Of a DNA stretch of 64,000 nt, positions 19,320 to 27,754 are shown piece after piece. Origin of the DNA: PFL42 sp963789825. GTDB lineage: Bacteria > Chloroflexota > Anaerolineae > Anaerolineales > E44-bin32. The stretch is from positions 434,001 through 498,000 of the forward strand of contig CAWBME010000006.1 in NCBI GenBank assembly GCA_963789825.1. Reading direction: 5' to 3'. Made by a program: the position numbers and the translations under genes. The notes under the pieces were generated by a model. That model was not told where the DNA came from and did no database searches. It saw only the letters and a program-made list of their open reading frames with translations. The first letter of the stretch is position 1. Each line of letters starts with the position of its first letter.

Positions 19320-20266
19320 CGCTGCGACCGTCGAGCAGGCGGCCTGCCTGCTGGCGGCGCACCTACCCGCCTCGCCGCTGCACTGGGCGCCCCGCGGACG
19401 GTTGGCGCTCAAGGACGAGGGCCAACTACCCACCGGATCCTTCAAGGTGCGCGGCGCGCTGAACCGGCTGCTGACGGATGCCGAGCTCGCTCGTCGGAGC
19501 GGGGTGGTGGCGGCCTCGGCGGGGAATCATGGCATGGGCGTGGCGTATGCGGCGCGCCTGGTGGGCGCGGCAGCTACGATCGTCGTTCCCCGGGCAGCGG
19601 TGGCGGTCAAGGTGGACGGAATCCGCGCTTTGGGCGCAGACAGTGATCGCGGCCGACGGGGGCTACGCTGCGGCGGAGGCGCTTGGCCGGCGCCTGGCGA
19701 AGCAACGGGGAGCGGTCTGGGTCTCGCCCTACAACGACCCTTACGTGATCGCCGGGCAAGGCGTGGTGGGCCTCGAATTGCTGCGGCAGGTTGAAGAGGC
19801 CGGGCAGGATGCCCTGGATGAGGTGTACGTGCCTGTGGGAGGCGGAGGGCTGATCGCCGGCATCGGGCTTGTGCTGCGTCAGCGGAGCCCGGCGACACGC
19901 GTGGTGGGCGCGCAGCCCGAGGCTTCGCCGTTCATGGCGGTGGCCTTCGGCGGCGGGGATCGCCGCGCCGTGATTGAGCGGCCGACGGCTGCGGACGGAC
20001 TGGCGGGGGATGTTGAGGCCGGATCCCTGACGATCCCCCTTGTTCGACGGGTGGTCGATGCGATGGTCTTGGTCAGCGAACTGCAGATTTGTGAGGCGGC
20101 GGCCTGGGCGTGGCAGCAGGCCGCGCTGAGGATCGAACCCTCGGCGGCAGTGGCGCTGGCTGCGTTTCTCGCCTGCGGCCAGGGAATGAGCGCCGTGATC
20201 CTCAGTGGGGGCAACGCGGATCCGAATTGGCTGGCGCAGTGCGGGGTGCCGCCGCTTGACGCATAA
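19285..20266 (+). CDS. Threonine/serine dehydratase-like PLP enzyme (frameshifted)
   Basis: Fold-type II PLP enzyme. The Schiff-base lysine is in PTGSFKVRGALN, the substrate loop is ASAGNHGMGVAYAA and the phosphate-binding glycine loop is PVGGGGLIAGIG. The end (AVILSGGNADP) matches threonine dehydratases and serine racemases without an ACT regulatory domain (about 327 residues). The frame changes near 19636-19645, between IRALGA and VIAADGGYAAAEALG. The start is ATG 19285 or 19297, overlapping the end of the phosphodiesterase gene. Substrate is probably Thr or Ser; diaminopropionate or related amino acids cannot be excluded. Confidence 0.82.
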
Positions 20267-21092
20267 GCTGGATTACACCGTCGACGAGCTCGTCACCGTT
20301 TGTGTCGCCCGGCAGGTTCGCAATGGCGACCTGCTGGCCCAAGGCCTGGCGACGCCGATGGTCGCGGCGGGCTATCTGTTGGCCTGGAAGACGCACGCCC
20401 CCGAGATTCTCTTCGCGTCTGCGATCGGACAGAGCATCTGCCGGTCCGGGGCCCCTCTAGGTCTGGCCCGGGTTGAGGGGTTGTGGCTGGATCGCGCCCT
20501 GATGAGGATGGGCTTCGTGGAGGCCGTGGTGGACTGGCTTCAGCGTTTGAAGCCAACGGAGTGGTTCCGGCCGGCGCAGGTTGACCCGCAAGGCAACTTC
20601 AACAACATCGCATTTGGCCGATCCCATGAGCGGCCCCGCCTGCGGCTGCCGGGTACTGGCGGCATCCCCGATGTCACCTGCTTCATGACCTCGGTCCACC
20701 TGTACGTTCCACGTCACACACGGACGACATTCGCCAACCGGCTCGACTTCCGTTCGGGGCTTGGACATGTGCCCGAGCGGCGTCGAGGGGCGGGCCCCTG
20801 TTACCTGGTTTCAGACCTCGGACAGTTCGACTTCGCGGGCGGTCGGATGCGGCTAACGCACCTCCACCCAGGGCACACGCTCGCCTCCGTGCAGGCGAAG
20901 ACCGGCTTCGTGCTCGATGTCGCCGCAGACCTCGCCGAAACCAGGCCGCCGACGGCTGAAGAGCTTCGGGTGCTTCGGACCGAGGTCGATCCTCTGGGTA
21001 TCCGGCGCCTGGAGTTCCTCGGCGGGTCGGAGCGACGGGACCTGCTGGCTGCCATCTTGGACTGCGAGTCGGCGCTTGCCGATCTGCCATAG
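20256..21092 (+). CDS. CoA-transferase family I beta-subunit-like protein (orphan)
   Basis: About 278 residues, similar in layout to the B subunits of glutaconate/3-oxoacid CoA-transferases and IpdB. Visible features are VAAGYLLAWKTHAPEILF, then DPQGNFNNIAFG and RLRLPGTGGIPDVTCF, the nucleotide/CoA-binding strand of the family. A D-x-GxF-F and MRLTHLHPG stretch follows. The position where catalytic B subunits carry an E-x-G motif reads ASAIGQS, so the usual Glu is missing, as is known for IpdB-type subunits. No A subunit is adjacent. The start is uncertain: TTG 20256 overlaps the previous stop; GTG 20205 would add 17 residues inside the dehydratase gene. Confidence 0.65.
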   Translation: MTHKLDYTVDELVTVCVARQVRNGDLLAQGLATPMVAAGYLLAWKTHAPEILFASAIGQSICRSGAPLGLARVEGLWLDRALMRMGFVEAVVDWLQRLKPTEWFRPAQVDPQGNFNNIAFGRSHERPRLRLPGTGGIPDVTCFMTSVHLYVPRHTRTTFANRLDFRSGLGHVPERRRGAGPCYLVSDLGQFDFAGGRMRLTHLHPGHTLASVQAKTGFVLDVAADLAETRPPTAEELRVLRTEVDPLGIRRLEFLGGSERRDLLAAILDCESALADLP

Positions 21093-21112
21093 CGGCCCTT
21101 TCTCGACATCGG

Positions 21113-21118
21113 TATACT
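21113..21118 (+). promoter_or_regulatory. -10 box TATACT directly upstream of an ATG (leaderless candidate)
   Basis: TATACT ends 6 bases before ATG 21125, so transcription should begin at the start codon. There is no Shine-Dalgarno and no clear -35 hexamer. Confidence 0.4.
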
Positions 21119-21124
21119 TCAGGC

Positions 21125-23959
21125 ATGAAGCTGGGAGTCAGGCTCCTCATCTTGCTTGTCTTTCTGGCGCCTCTGGGAGGCGTCAGGACGGGCAGTGCGT
21201 TCCAGGCATCTGATGCTGCGCAGGAGCTGCTGCAGCGCATGTCGCCGGCGGAGAGAGTCGGGCAGCTGTTCCTGATTACCTTCGAGGGGAGCGAGATCAA
21301 GCCGGACTCCCCTGTGCAGCAGCTGATCGACGAAGGCCGCGTTGGCGGCGTGGTGCTGCGCAAGGCCAACGATAACTACACCGCTGATGAGGACGCCTGG
21401 AGTCAGGTTGCGGCACTGAACGCGCAGCTCCAGGCGCTTGCGGTTGGGGCAAGCGAGGCCGCAGACGCCCTCCAAGCGGAGCCAGCGTCGCCCGGGCAAG
21501 GCCCCTATGTTCCGCTGTGGGTGGGGGTTACTCCAGGAAGCGACGGCACACTCGGCTCGGAGTTCCTGGGCATCGCCGCCGAGGCGCCCACACCGATGTC
21601 GCTGGGCGCGACTTGGGATCCGTCACTGGCGCGCGAGGCGGGGCGTGAGGCGGGCAGCGAGCTGGCTGCGATGGGCATCAACCTTCTACTTGGCCCTTCG
21701 CTGGACATCCTGGAGAACGTGCAACCCGGCGGGATAGAAGCTCTGGGGGTCCAGAGCTTCGGCGGGGACCCGTTCTGGGTGGGGCGTGTTGGGCGGGCCT
21801 ACCAGGCCGGGCTGCGTGAGGGATCGCTGGGCAGGCTTGCCGTCGTGGCAACGCATTTTCCAGGGATGGGAAACGCCGACCGTCCGGCGGAAGACGAAGT
21901 GGCGACTGTCCGAAAGTCGCTGGACCAGCTGCGCCAGACGGAACTGACGCCATTCATGGCGGCGGCAGCTCCTCCTGTGGATGAAGCGGATCGGGGCGTC
22001 GATGGCCTGCTCGTCTCACACATCCGCTACCAGGGCCTGCAAGGGAACATCCGCGAGACGACCCGGCCGGTAAGCCTGGATAGCGAGGCGCTGAGCCAGG
22101 TCGTGGCGATCGAGCCGATCGCCGAGTGGCGGGCGGCCGGCGGCCTGCTGGTAAGCGAGTCGCTGGGCTCGCGTGCCTTGCGGCGCTTTATGGACCCTAA
22201 GGAACAGACCTTCAACAGTGTGCTTGTGGCTCGCACAGCCTTCCAGGCCGGGCTGGACCTTTTGCTGGTGGAGGACTTCCAGAATCCCGAGGACCCGGAT
22301 GAACTGACCTCAATCCTGAAGACGCTGCGCTCGTTCGCCGACAAGTATGAGGATGACCCGGTATTTGCCGAGCAGGTCGACGCGGCCGTCTTGCGTTTGC
22401 TGCGCAAGAAGCTTGAGCTGTATGGCGGATCCTTCGATGCCCAGGCGATCATGGCGAAGGCAGAGGCTCCGGAGCGGCCGTTGGCCGCGGATCCGTCGCC
22501 AGTCGTCCGTCGGGCGGCGACGTTGATCAGCCCCTCGGCGGAGGAAGTTCGCCAGCGGCTGGATATCCCGGACACCGGCGACCGGATCGTCATCTTTACC
22601 GATACTCGCTCGGATCAGGCCTGCAGCAAGTGTGCGCCTGTAGCACCGCTTTCCCGAGAGGCCTTCGCCCGAAGCCTCAACTCGCTGTACGGGACAGCCT
22701 CTGGCGGACAGGTGCGCAGCTGGGACTTGGTGTCGTTCACCCTGGCTGACCTGGCCGTCTATCTGGGCGAGAAGCCGCCGGCCGCGCCGTCCGAGCCGCT
22801 CAGGTCGGCCGAGGATGTTGGCCAGGCGATGAGCCGGGCGGACTGGCTGATCTTCCTTGTGCAGCGGCCATCACCGGAGGCATTCGGTTCCGATGCGCTG
22901 CAGCTGTTGCTTGCCCGGCGACCGGACTTGCTGGCCGACAAGAGCGCGGTGGTGTTTGCGATGGACGTTCCCTATGTGCTCGACTCAACGGATATCAGCA
23001 AGATCGACGCGATGTACGGGCTGTATGGTCACACCGATGCCTTCGTCGATACCGCAGCCAGGATTCTCTTCCAAGAGGTCGTCCCGACGGGAAGCTCGCC
23101 CGTCAGTATCCCCGGGGTGGGGTACGACTTGCTGAGTGTGGTTTCGCCAGATCCAGCGCAGTTGATCCGGCTGGCTGTGCGGGAGCCGGAACTAGCCGAG
23201 GGGAGTGCGACGGACGAGCCGGGTTTCTCGAGCGGCGACCAGATTGTGTTGGAGGCCGGTCCGGTGGTCGATTGGAACGGGAATCGCGTGCCGGATGGGA
23301 CGCCGGTGGAGTTGCTGCTTCAGTATCAGGACGAGACGATCCCCTCGGCCGTGGAGGCGCCGACGCTGGACGGCGTGGCGAGGGCGACGGTGCTGCTGGA
23401 TCGCATCGGGTTGCTGTCTGTCCAGGCGCGCAGCGAACCGGCGCGGTCATCCGAGATCGTCCAGTTGAACGTGCAGGAGGGCACGCCGGCATTCGTGACG
23501 GTGATTGCACCGACGCCGGCGGCGACGGATACCCTGCCAGCCGCCGAGGGTGGCTCGGCGGTCCCCCCGACTGCCTCCGGTGCGTTCACTGCCACACTGG
23601 ATCCCGCCCGTCCCCAGCCGGCAGGGCTGGACAGCTTCTTCGGCGCCGTTCTGGGTTGTCTGGCGGCAGCCTATGTAGCCTGGAGGGTGTTGCGCGCCCG
23701 CCTGTCGTCGCCGGTGAGCACCGTTCGGTTGACGATGGCGGCGCTGATCGGTGGGATGGGCGCCTATGCGTATCTGGCGCTCAGGTTGCCCGGGAGCCCG
23801 GGGGCAACCGGCGGCGAAGGCGTGCTCTGGAGTGTTCTGGCGGCTGCCCTTGGCGCATTCCTGGGATTGCTGGCGTTGTGGGGCTTCGATCTGCGGCGCG
23901 CAGAGCGGGCGAGTGAGGCTGGGCCTGAGGTGGCGACGAGGCTGGATCAGGAAGCGTAG
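21125..23959 (+). CDS. Exported glycoside hydrolase family 3-like protein with C-terminal membrane helices
   Basis: 944 residues. An N-terminal signal sequence (MKLGVRLLILLVFLAPLGG) precedes a NagZ/GH3 N-terminal domain, roughly residues 35-430. It shows MSPAERVGQLFLITFEG, an MSLGATWDPSLAREAGRE strand, INLLLGPSLDI, HFPGMGNADRP and GLLVSHIRYQG. A GH3 C-terminal-like region, an Ig-like extracellular segment near 690-780 and a Pro/Thr-rich linker follow. Three hydrophobic helices (about 835-925) anchor it in the membrane, with an RRAERA basic end inside. A role in cell-envelope glycan turnover is likely. The acid/base His of true NagZ was not confirmed, so activity is uncertain. ATG 21125 is chosen because it starts the signal peptide. 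Confidence 0.8.
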   Translation: MKLGVRLLILLVFLAPLGGVRTGSAFQASDAAQELLQRMSPAERVGQLFLITFEGSEIKPDSPVQQLIDEGRVGGVVLRKANDNYTADEDAWSQVAALNAQLQALAVGASEAADALQAEPASPGQGPYVPLWVGVTPGSDGTLGSEFLGIAAEAPTPMSLGATWDPSLAREAGREAGSELAAMGINLLLGPSLDILENVQPGGIEALGVQSFGGDPFWVGRVGRAYQAGLREGSLGRLAVVATHFPGMGNADRPAEDEVATVRKSLDQLRQTELTPFMAAAAPPVDEADRGVDGLLVSHIRYQGLQGNIRETTRPVSLDSEALSQVVAIEPIAEWRAAGGLLVSESLGSRALRRFMDPKEQTFNSVLVARTAFQAGLDLLLVEDFQNPEDPDELTSILKTLRSFADKYEDDPVFAEQVDAAVLRLLRKKLELYGGSFDAQAIMAKAEAPERPLAADPSPVVRRAATLISPSAEEVRQRLDIPDTGDRIVIFTDTRSDQACSKCAPVAPLSREAFARSLNSLYGTASGGQVRSWDLVSFTLADLAVYLGEKPPAAPSEPLRSAEDVGQAMSRADWLIFLVQRPSPEAFGSDALQLLLARRPDLLADKSAVVFAMDVPYVLDSTDISKIDAMYGLYGHTDAFVDTAARILFQEVVPTGSSPVSIPGVGYDLLSVVSPDPAQLIRLAVREPELAEGSATDEPGFSSGDQIVLEAGPVVDWNGNRVPDGTPVELLLQYQDETIPSAVEAPTLDGVARATVLLDRIGLLSVQARSEPARSSEIVQLNVQEGTPAFVTVIAPTPAATDTLPAAEGGSAVPPTASGAFTATLDPARPQPAGLDSFFGAVLGCLAAAYVAWRVLRARLSSPVSTVRLTMAALIGGMGAYAYLALRLPGSPGATGGEGVLWSVLAAALGAFLGLLALWGFDLRRAERASEAGPEVATRLDQEA

Positions 23960-24951
23960 GAGGCGAGCAGCGCCAGCATGGTCGCCAGGGCGGCCGCGGC
24001 TGCGAGCAGACGGTCGAGGGGCGAATGGGTGATCTCAGCCCACAGGTCACTGAGGCGGGCGCCCACGTCCGCACCGTCTACCAGAAGACTGGGGGCTATC
24101 GGGCCAGAATGGAGTGCCTCGCGGAACGTATGCGCATCCGGCGGCCGCTCGTCGGGGTGCAGGGAGAGCGCCCAGAGCAGCGCGCGCTCGACCCGGCTCG
24201 GAATCGCATGATTGATCTCCCGCGGAGCACGCAGCGCGTTCGGCTGGAGGAAGCGGGACTTCGCCTCGGCGGGCGGGGTGTTCGTCATCAAGTGGTAGAG
24301 CGTGGCGGCAAAGGCGTACAAGTCCGTGCGAGGGGTTGTGTGACCCTCATCCCCGCCATACTGCTCGAGCGGGGTGTAGTAGGCCGTGCCTCGCCCCTGG
24401 ATGACCGTGATCGTCATCTCGTCGGGTGCCATCTGCTTGACCAGGCCGAAGTCGACGAGCTTGATCAGTCCGGACGGGGTCAGCTTCAGGTTGCTGGGCT
24501 TGATGTCGCGGTGCACGACGGGGGGGTCCTGGGAGTGGAGGTACTCCAAGGCGTCGGCGATTTGATCTGCCCAGCGCAGGACCTCGGCGAGGTCGAGGAA
24601 CGTCCCGAGGCGGCGCGCCTCGTCCAATTTCGACTTGAGGTCCTCGCCCGGAACGTAGTCCATCACCAGGTAGTCGGCATTTCCCTCGGCAAAGAAGTCG
24701 GAGACCTTGGGCAGATTGGGGTGATCGAGACGGGCGAGGACGGAGGCTTCCCGAGAGAACTGGGCGCGACCTTGGTCGAGCAGCGTCCGGGGCAGGGAGG
24801 GGTCGGACTCGACCTGCTTGACGGCGCAGGATCGCCCGGGGAGGCGCAGGTCTTCAGCAAGGTAGATCGAGCCCATGCCGCCGCGCCCGACGACTTCACG
24901 CACAGCGTAGCGCTCACGCAGGATGGCGCCTGGCTCAAGCAGGCTCGGCAT
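23947..24951 (-). CDS. Membrane-anchored Ser/Thr protein kinase (PknB-like)
   Basis: 334-residue Hanks-type kinase from the ATG at 24951 (MPSLLEPGAILRERY). Glycine loop VGRGGMGSIYLAED, Lys in CAVKQV, catalytic loop VVHRDIKPSNLKL, DFGLVKQ and the activation-segment end GTAYYTPLEQYGG are all present, so it should be active. A final hydrophobic helix (RLLAAAAALATMLALLASYAS) anchors it by its C-terminus. An upstream frame extension to 25032 lacks features and overlaps the promoter. It is divergent from an FHA-domain regulator whose FHA module would bind phosphothreonine, so the two probably form a signalling pair. Confidence 0.9.
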   Translation of the reverse strand: MPSLLEPGAILRERYAVREVVGRGGMGSIYLAEDLRLPGRSCAVKQVESDPSLPRTLLDQGRAQFSREASVLARLDHPNLPKVSDFFAEGNADYLVMDYVPGEDLKSKLDEARRLGTFLDLAEVLRWADQIADALEYLHSQDPPVVHRDIKPSNLKLTPSGLIKLVDFGLVKQMAPDEMTITVIQGRGTAYYTPLEQYGGDEGHTTPRTDLYAFAATLYHLMTNTPPAEAKSRFLQPNALRAPREINHAIPSRVERALLWALSLHPDERPPDAHTFREALHSGPIAPSLLVDGADVGARLSDLWAEITHSPLDRLLAAAAALATMLALLASYAS

Positions 24952-24994
24952 CGCGAGGGGTCTCGAAGCAAGATGATGGTGGCATGTTGCCAGG

Positions 24995-25000
24995 ATTATA
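24995..25000 (-). promoter_or_regulatory. -10 box TATAAT for the protein kinase gene
   Basis: A consensus TATAAT on the minus strand, 43 bases before ATG 24951 and inside the kinase/FHA divergent interval. No -35 match is visible. Confidence 0.4.
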
Positions 25001-25030
25001 CCCATTCGGCGGTCGCGGAGCCCTAGCCGC

Positions 25031-25699
25031 ATGAGACAGGCTTCACACGATCAGCAGGGCCCAGTTCTGATCGGACAGTCCGGCACGGCGCAGGGGAGCC
25101 GGTGGCCGTTGACGGAGGTCGAGACGGTCATCGGCCGGGACGCAGAGTGCCAGGTGGTGATCCCGGATCGACAGGTCTCGCGTCGCCATGCGCGCATTCG
25201 GCGCCAAGCGGATGGCTACTGGATCGAGGATTTGGGCAGCAAGAACGGGACGCACGTCAACGGGGCAGCGGTGAAGACCCGCGCCCAGTTGCAGGATGGC
25301 GACTTGATCCAGGTTGCGCTGGCGGCGAAGCTGGTGTTTGTCGGGCTGGACGCGACCGTGCCGCTGGGGGATAGCGAGGCGGCGGCTCACGACCTGGGTT
25401 TGTTGCGTCTCGACCGGGCGGCACATCGCGTCTGGGTCGGGGAAGGCGAGCTCGATCCGCCGCTATCGCCGCAGCAGTTTCGGCTGCTCGAGCTGCTGTA
25501 TCTCAATCCCACGCGCATCGTGACGCGGGAGGAGGTCGTTGAGCATGTCTGGCAGGAGAGCCTCGGCAGCGGAGTGAGCGAGCAGGCCATCGACGCCTTG
25601 GTGCGACGGCTGCGGGAGCGGCTGTCGGAGCGCGAGCCGGGAGTGACCTTCATCGAGACGGTGCGCGGCCTGGGCTTTCGCTTGAAGGTGATCGGCTAG
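25031..25699 (+). CDS. FHA domain–winged-helix transcriptional regulator
   Basis: 222 residues. An FHA domain (about 20-105) shows TVIGRDAECQVVIPD, QVSRRHARI and DLGSKNGTHVNG, the phosphothreonine-binding loops. It is fused to an OmpR-type winged-helix DNA-binding domain (about 130-222: LSPQQFRLLELLYLNP ... VSEQAIDALVRRLRERL ... TVRGLGFRL). This fusion lets a kinase signal reach DNA directly without a receiver domain. The gene is divergent from the Ser/Thr kinase (80 bases apart). ATG 25031 is the first start in frame. Confidence 0.92.
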   Translation: MRQASHDQQGPVLIGQSGTAQGSRWPLTEVETVIGRDAECQVVIPDRQVSRRHARIRRQADGYWIEDLGSKNGTHVNGAAVKTRAQLQDGDLIQVALAAKLVFVGLDATVPLGDSEAAAHDLGLLRLDRAAHRVWVGEGELDPPLSPQQFRLLELLYLNPTRIVTREEVVEHVWQESLGSGVSEQAIDALVRRLRERLSEREPGVTFIETVRGLGFRLKVIG

Positions 25700-25819
25700 G
25701 CGCAGAGCTGCCGGCGATGGTGGTACCTCCTCCTAGCGTCTAGCCATATGACGCCCAGCGGTGGAAGCATGTCGCCAAGCTTCGGTGCAGGGCTTGTCGT
25801 CGGAGCCACCGCCGAAGAG

Positions 25820-25849
25820 AAGCCGGCAGCCAAAGGCGGCTGCCGGCTT
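25820..25849 (-). terminator. Terminator hairpin of tmRNA
   Basis: Perfect 12-bp arms (25820-25831 and 25838-25849) with a 6-base loop. It abuts the encoded CCA end of tmRNA on the minus strand and is followed by TCTCTTC. Confidence 0.7.
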
Positions 25850-26240
25850 GGTGGAGATGGCGGGAGTCGAACCCGCGTCCGAAAGTTTCCGTCACTGCAC
25901 TTCTACAGACGTAGTCACCTGAGAGATCTCGCGCCAGGTGTCTTCGGTGACCCAGACGAACCTGTTGCCAGCCACTTCACCCGGAGGGTGGTCTTAGGTG
26001 CGGCCCGTGGCGTCCGCACAGCACCTCGGCCATTGGTCGCCGCGTCCCGGAGCCGGTCGAGGGAGGTTCGGGCGGGCGGGCGCCTCAAGGGCGCCGGGCG
26101 ATCAGGCTCGAGCTAAGCTGCGAGCGGGAGCGCCGCGTAGGAAGTGCGATTGGCACTTATGGGTGCGCGGATTTTACGAGTTCGGCGCCTCTCGGTCTGC
26201 CGTGCAGTGCGATCCACCCCCGTCGAAACCCTTCATCCCC
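25849..26240 (-). ncRNA. ssrA: Transfer-messenger RNA (tmRNA)
   Basis: The 3' end has a T-arm GCGGGTTCGACTCCCGC, an acceptor strand CATCTCC, an A discriminator and an encoded CCA. The 5' end GGGGATG pairs with it (one G-U) and runs into GGGTTTCGACGGG, the conserved tmRNA 5' sequence. Length is 392 nt. The tag reading frame is at 26154-26113 (minus) and encodes ANRTSYAALPLAA followed by TAG, with the usual small, hydrophobic LAA end that directs proteolysis. The molecule rescues stalled ribosomes with SmpB, whose gene lies just upstream on the same strand. Confidence 0.95.
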
Positions 26241-26248
26241 GTGCGCCC

Positions 26249-26254
26249 ATTCTA
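26249..26254 (-). promoter_or_regulatory. -10 box TAGAAT of ssrA
   Basis: TAGAAT on the minus strand ends 8 bases before the 5' G of tmRNA, the expected spacing. No good -35 hexamer is visible. Confidence 0.55.
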
Positions 26255-26355
26255 GCAGAGTCAGGGGCTGGCGCCATGCGCATAGCCACAGTCCAACCCG
26301 GCCACTTTCATATCCGATCTCGTCACTAACACAGCATAGGCTATGCGCAATTGAT

Positions 26356-27141
26356 CTACCAGGGAATCCCCGCTGCGGTATCCACGACGGAAGGGGAGCC
26401 GAGCCGGCGGTACATGAGCACGCCCGTGAACGGCTCGCCGAGGATGCCGTCATGCAGCGCCCAGCTCCGCAGGCGGATCGAGGCATGCGCGCCAGCGCCC
26501 TGGAATGCGCTTGAGCCGTCCAGCCTGCGCCTCAGATCGCCCGTCGGCCCAAAGCCGCCATCAATCCGGCGCATCAGCCGCAGGCCCTGCTGATAGGCGA
26601 ACCCGAAGCGCTCAAAGTGGACCGCGTTGTGATAGTAGAGCGGCTCCACGAAGAACAGCTCCTGGTCCAGCGAGGCGACGAAGGACTCGAAGGCCTCGAT
26701 CGCCGCCGGCAGAATGCGCAGGCCGCGCCGCACCTGTCCCGGCGCCAACCCCGCCCTCAGCGCCGCTTCCTCCGCCACCAAATTGCGCAGTTCTGTGCCG
26801 AAGCGGGTGGGGCGCCCGTCGGGCATGACGTCGACGTCGAAGCGCGGCGAGGCCGGGTCGTTGATGATGTACAGCAGGACATGGACCTGGCCATGCACGG
26901 TGTCCGCCAGGTGCGCGTACAGCACCGGGTCGCGCGCGCCCGCCTGATGTCGCAAGACGACCTGCACATCCGGAGCGCCGCGCTCCCCCCGAACTTCAAG
27001 CAGGTCAGTGCCGGAGGAGTCCCGCAGATCCCGCGCCAGGCCGAGGTGGTCCGACAGATCGGAGGGAACCAACCGGGCATAGATCGCCCGCCGCTCGGCT
27101 GCTGTCAGGTAGTTGATGGCACCGATCGACTGCTGGATCAT
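26356..27141 (-). CDS. Conserved-looking hypothetical protein between smpB and ssrA
   Basis: 261 residues, soluble, no signal peptide. No family was recognised. Visible features are a helical N-terminus (IGAINYLTAAERRAIYARLVP), a middle beta-rich part (VLLYIINDPASPRFDVDVMPDG) with several Asp, then FFVEPLYYHNAVHFERFGFAYQ and a C-terminal WALHDGILGEPFTGVLMYR. The coding frame is long, uninterrupted and coupled to smpB by a 4-base ATGA overlap, so it is very likely translated. Function unknown. Confidence 0.75.
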   Translation of the reverse strand: MIQQSIGAINYLTAAERRAIYARLVPSDLSDHLGLARDLRDSSGTDLLEVRGERGAPDVQVVLRHQAGARDPVLYAHLADTVHGQVHVLLYIINDPASPRFDVDVMPDGRPTRFGTELRNLVAEEAALRAGLAPGQVRRGLRILPAAIEAFESFVASLDQELFFVEPLYYHNAVHFERFGFAYQQGLRLMRRIDGGFGPTGDLRRRLDGSSAFQGAGAHASIRLRSWALHDGILGEPFTGVLMYRRLGSPSVVDTAAGIPW

Positions 27142-27602
27142 CGGGATCGGCGCTGGCCCAACTCGCGTTGCATCGACCGCTGGGCGTCCTTCTCCGCAAG
27201 TGCCTTGCGCTTGTCGTACTGGCGCTTGCCTCGGGCCAGGGCGACCTCGAGCTTTGCCCGGCCGTTCTTCAGGTACATACGCGTGGGGATCAGCGCGTAT
27301 CCACGTTGGCGGATTGTTCCTTCTAGCTTGGCGATCTCTCTACGGTGCAGCAGCAGTTTCCGCGGCCGCTTCGGATCGTGGTTCATCTGGCTCGCCGGGT
27401 CATACGGCGCGATGTGGGCGTTCTGCAGCCAGAGCTCGCCCCGGTCCAGCCGGACGAAGGCCTCCCGGATGCTGACTTGACCCAACCGGATCGACTTGAT
27501 TTCGGTGCCCTTGAGCACCATCCCGACTTCCAGGCGGTCCTCGAGGAAGTACTCGTGCTGCGCCTTGCGGTTGGTCGCAACGACCTTGATCCCGTCTTCC
27601 AT
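27138..27602 (-). CDS. smpB: tmRNA-binding protein SmpB
   Basis: SmpB binds the tRNA-like part of tmRNA and positions it in the stalled ribosomal A site. The 154-residue protein has VVATNRKAQHEYFLEDRLEVGMVLKGTEIKSIR in pieces typical of the family, then HIAPYDPAS and KLLLHRREI. The C-terminal basic tail KGRAKLEV-type/KRQYDKRKALAEKDAQR enters the mRNA channel. ATG 27602 is chosen by homology; an upstream extension adds 26 residues of unrelated sequence. A TAGAAT box at 27679-27684 (minus) probably drives it. Confidence 0.96.
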   Translation of the reverse strand: MEDGIKVVATNRKAQHEYFLEDRLEVGMVLKGTEIKSIRLGQVSIREAFVRLDRGELWLQNAHIAPYDPASQMNHDPKRPRKLLLHRREIAKLEGTIRQRGYALIPTRMYLKNGRAKLEVALARGKRQYDKRKALAEKDAQRSMQRELGQRRSR

Positions 27603-27732
27603 GCTGATCGCCGTCCGCCTCAGCGCCTCGCGGGGTAGGGGGAAACGCGCCAAGACGCCTGAAGTGCTACCTACAGGCATTCTAGCACGGCGGCATGCGC
27701 AGCTCGGAGCTTCGTCTGATCGACCCTGCGGC

Positions 27733-27748
27733 TATACTAGCCAGGAGG
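27733..27748 (+). promoter_or_regulatory. -10 box and Shine-Dalgarno of a small gene
   Basis: TATACT (27733-27738) is followed 4 bases later by AGGAGG (27743-27748) and ATG at 27755. The transcript would begin inside or beside the ribosome-binding site. Confidence 0.45.
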
Positions 27749-27754
27749 CCTCCG

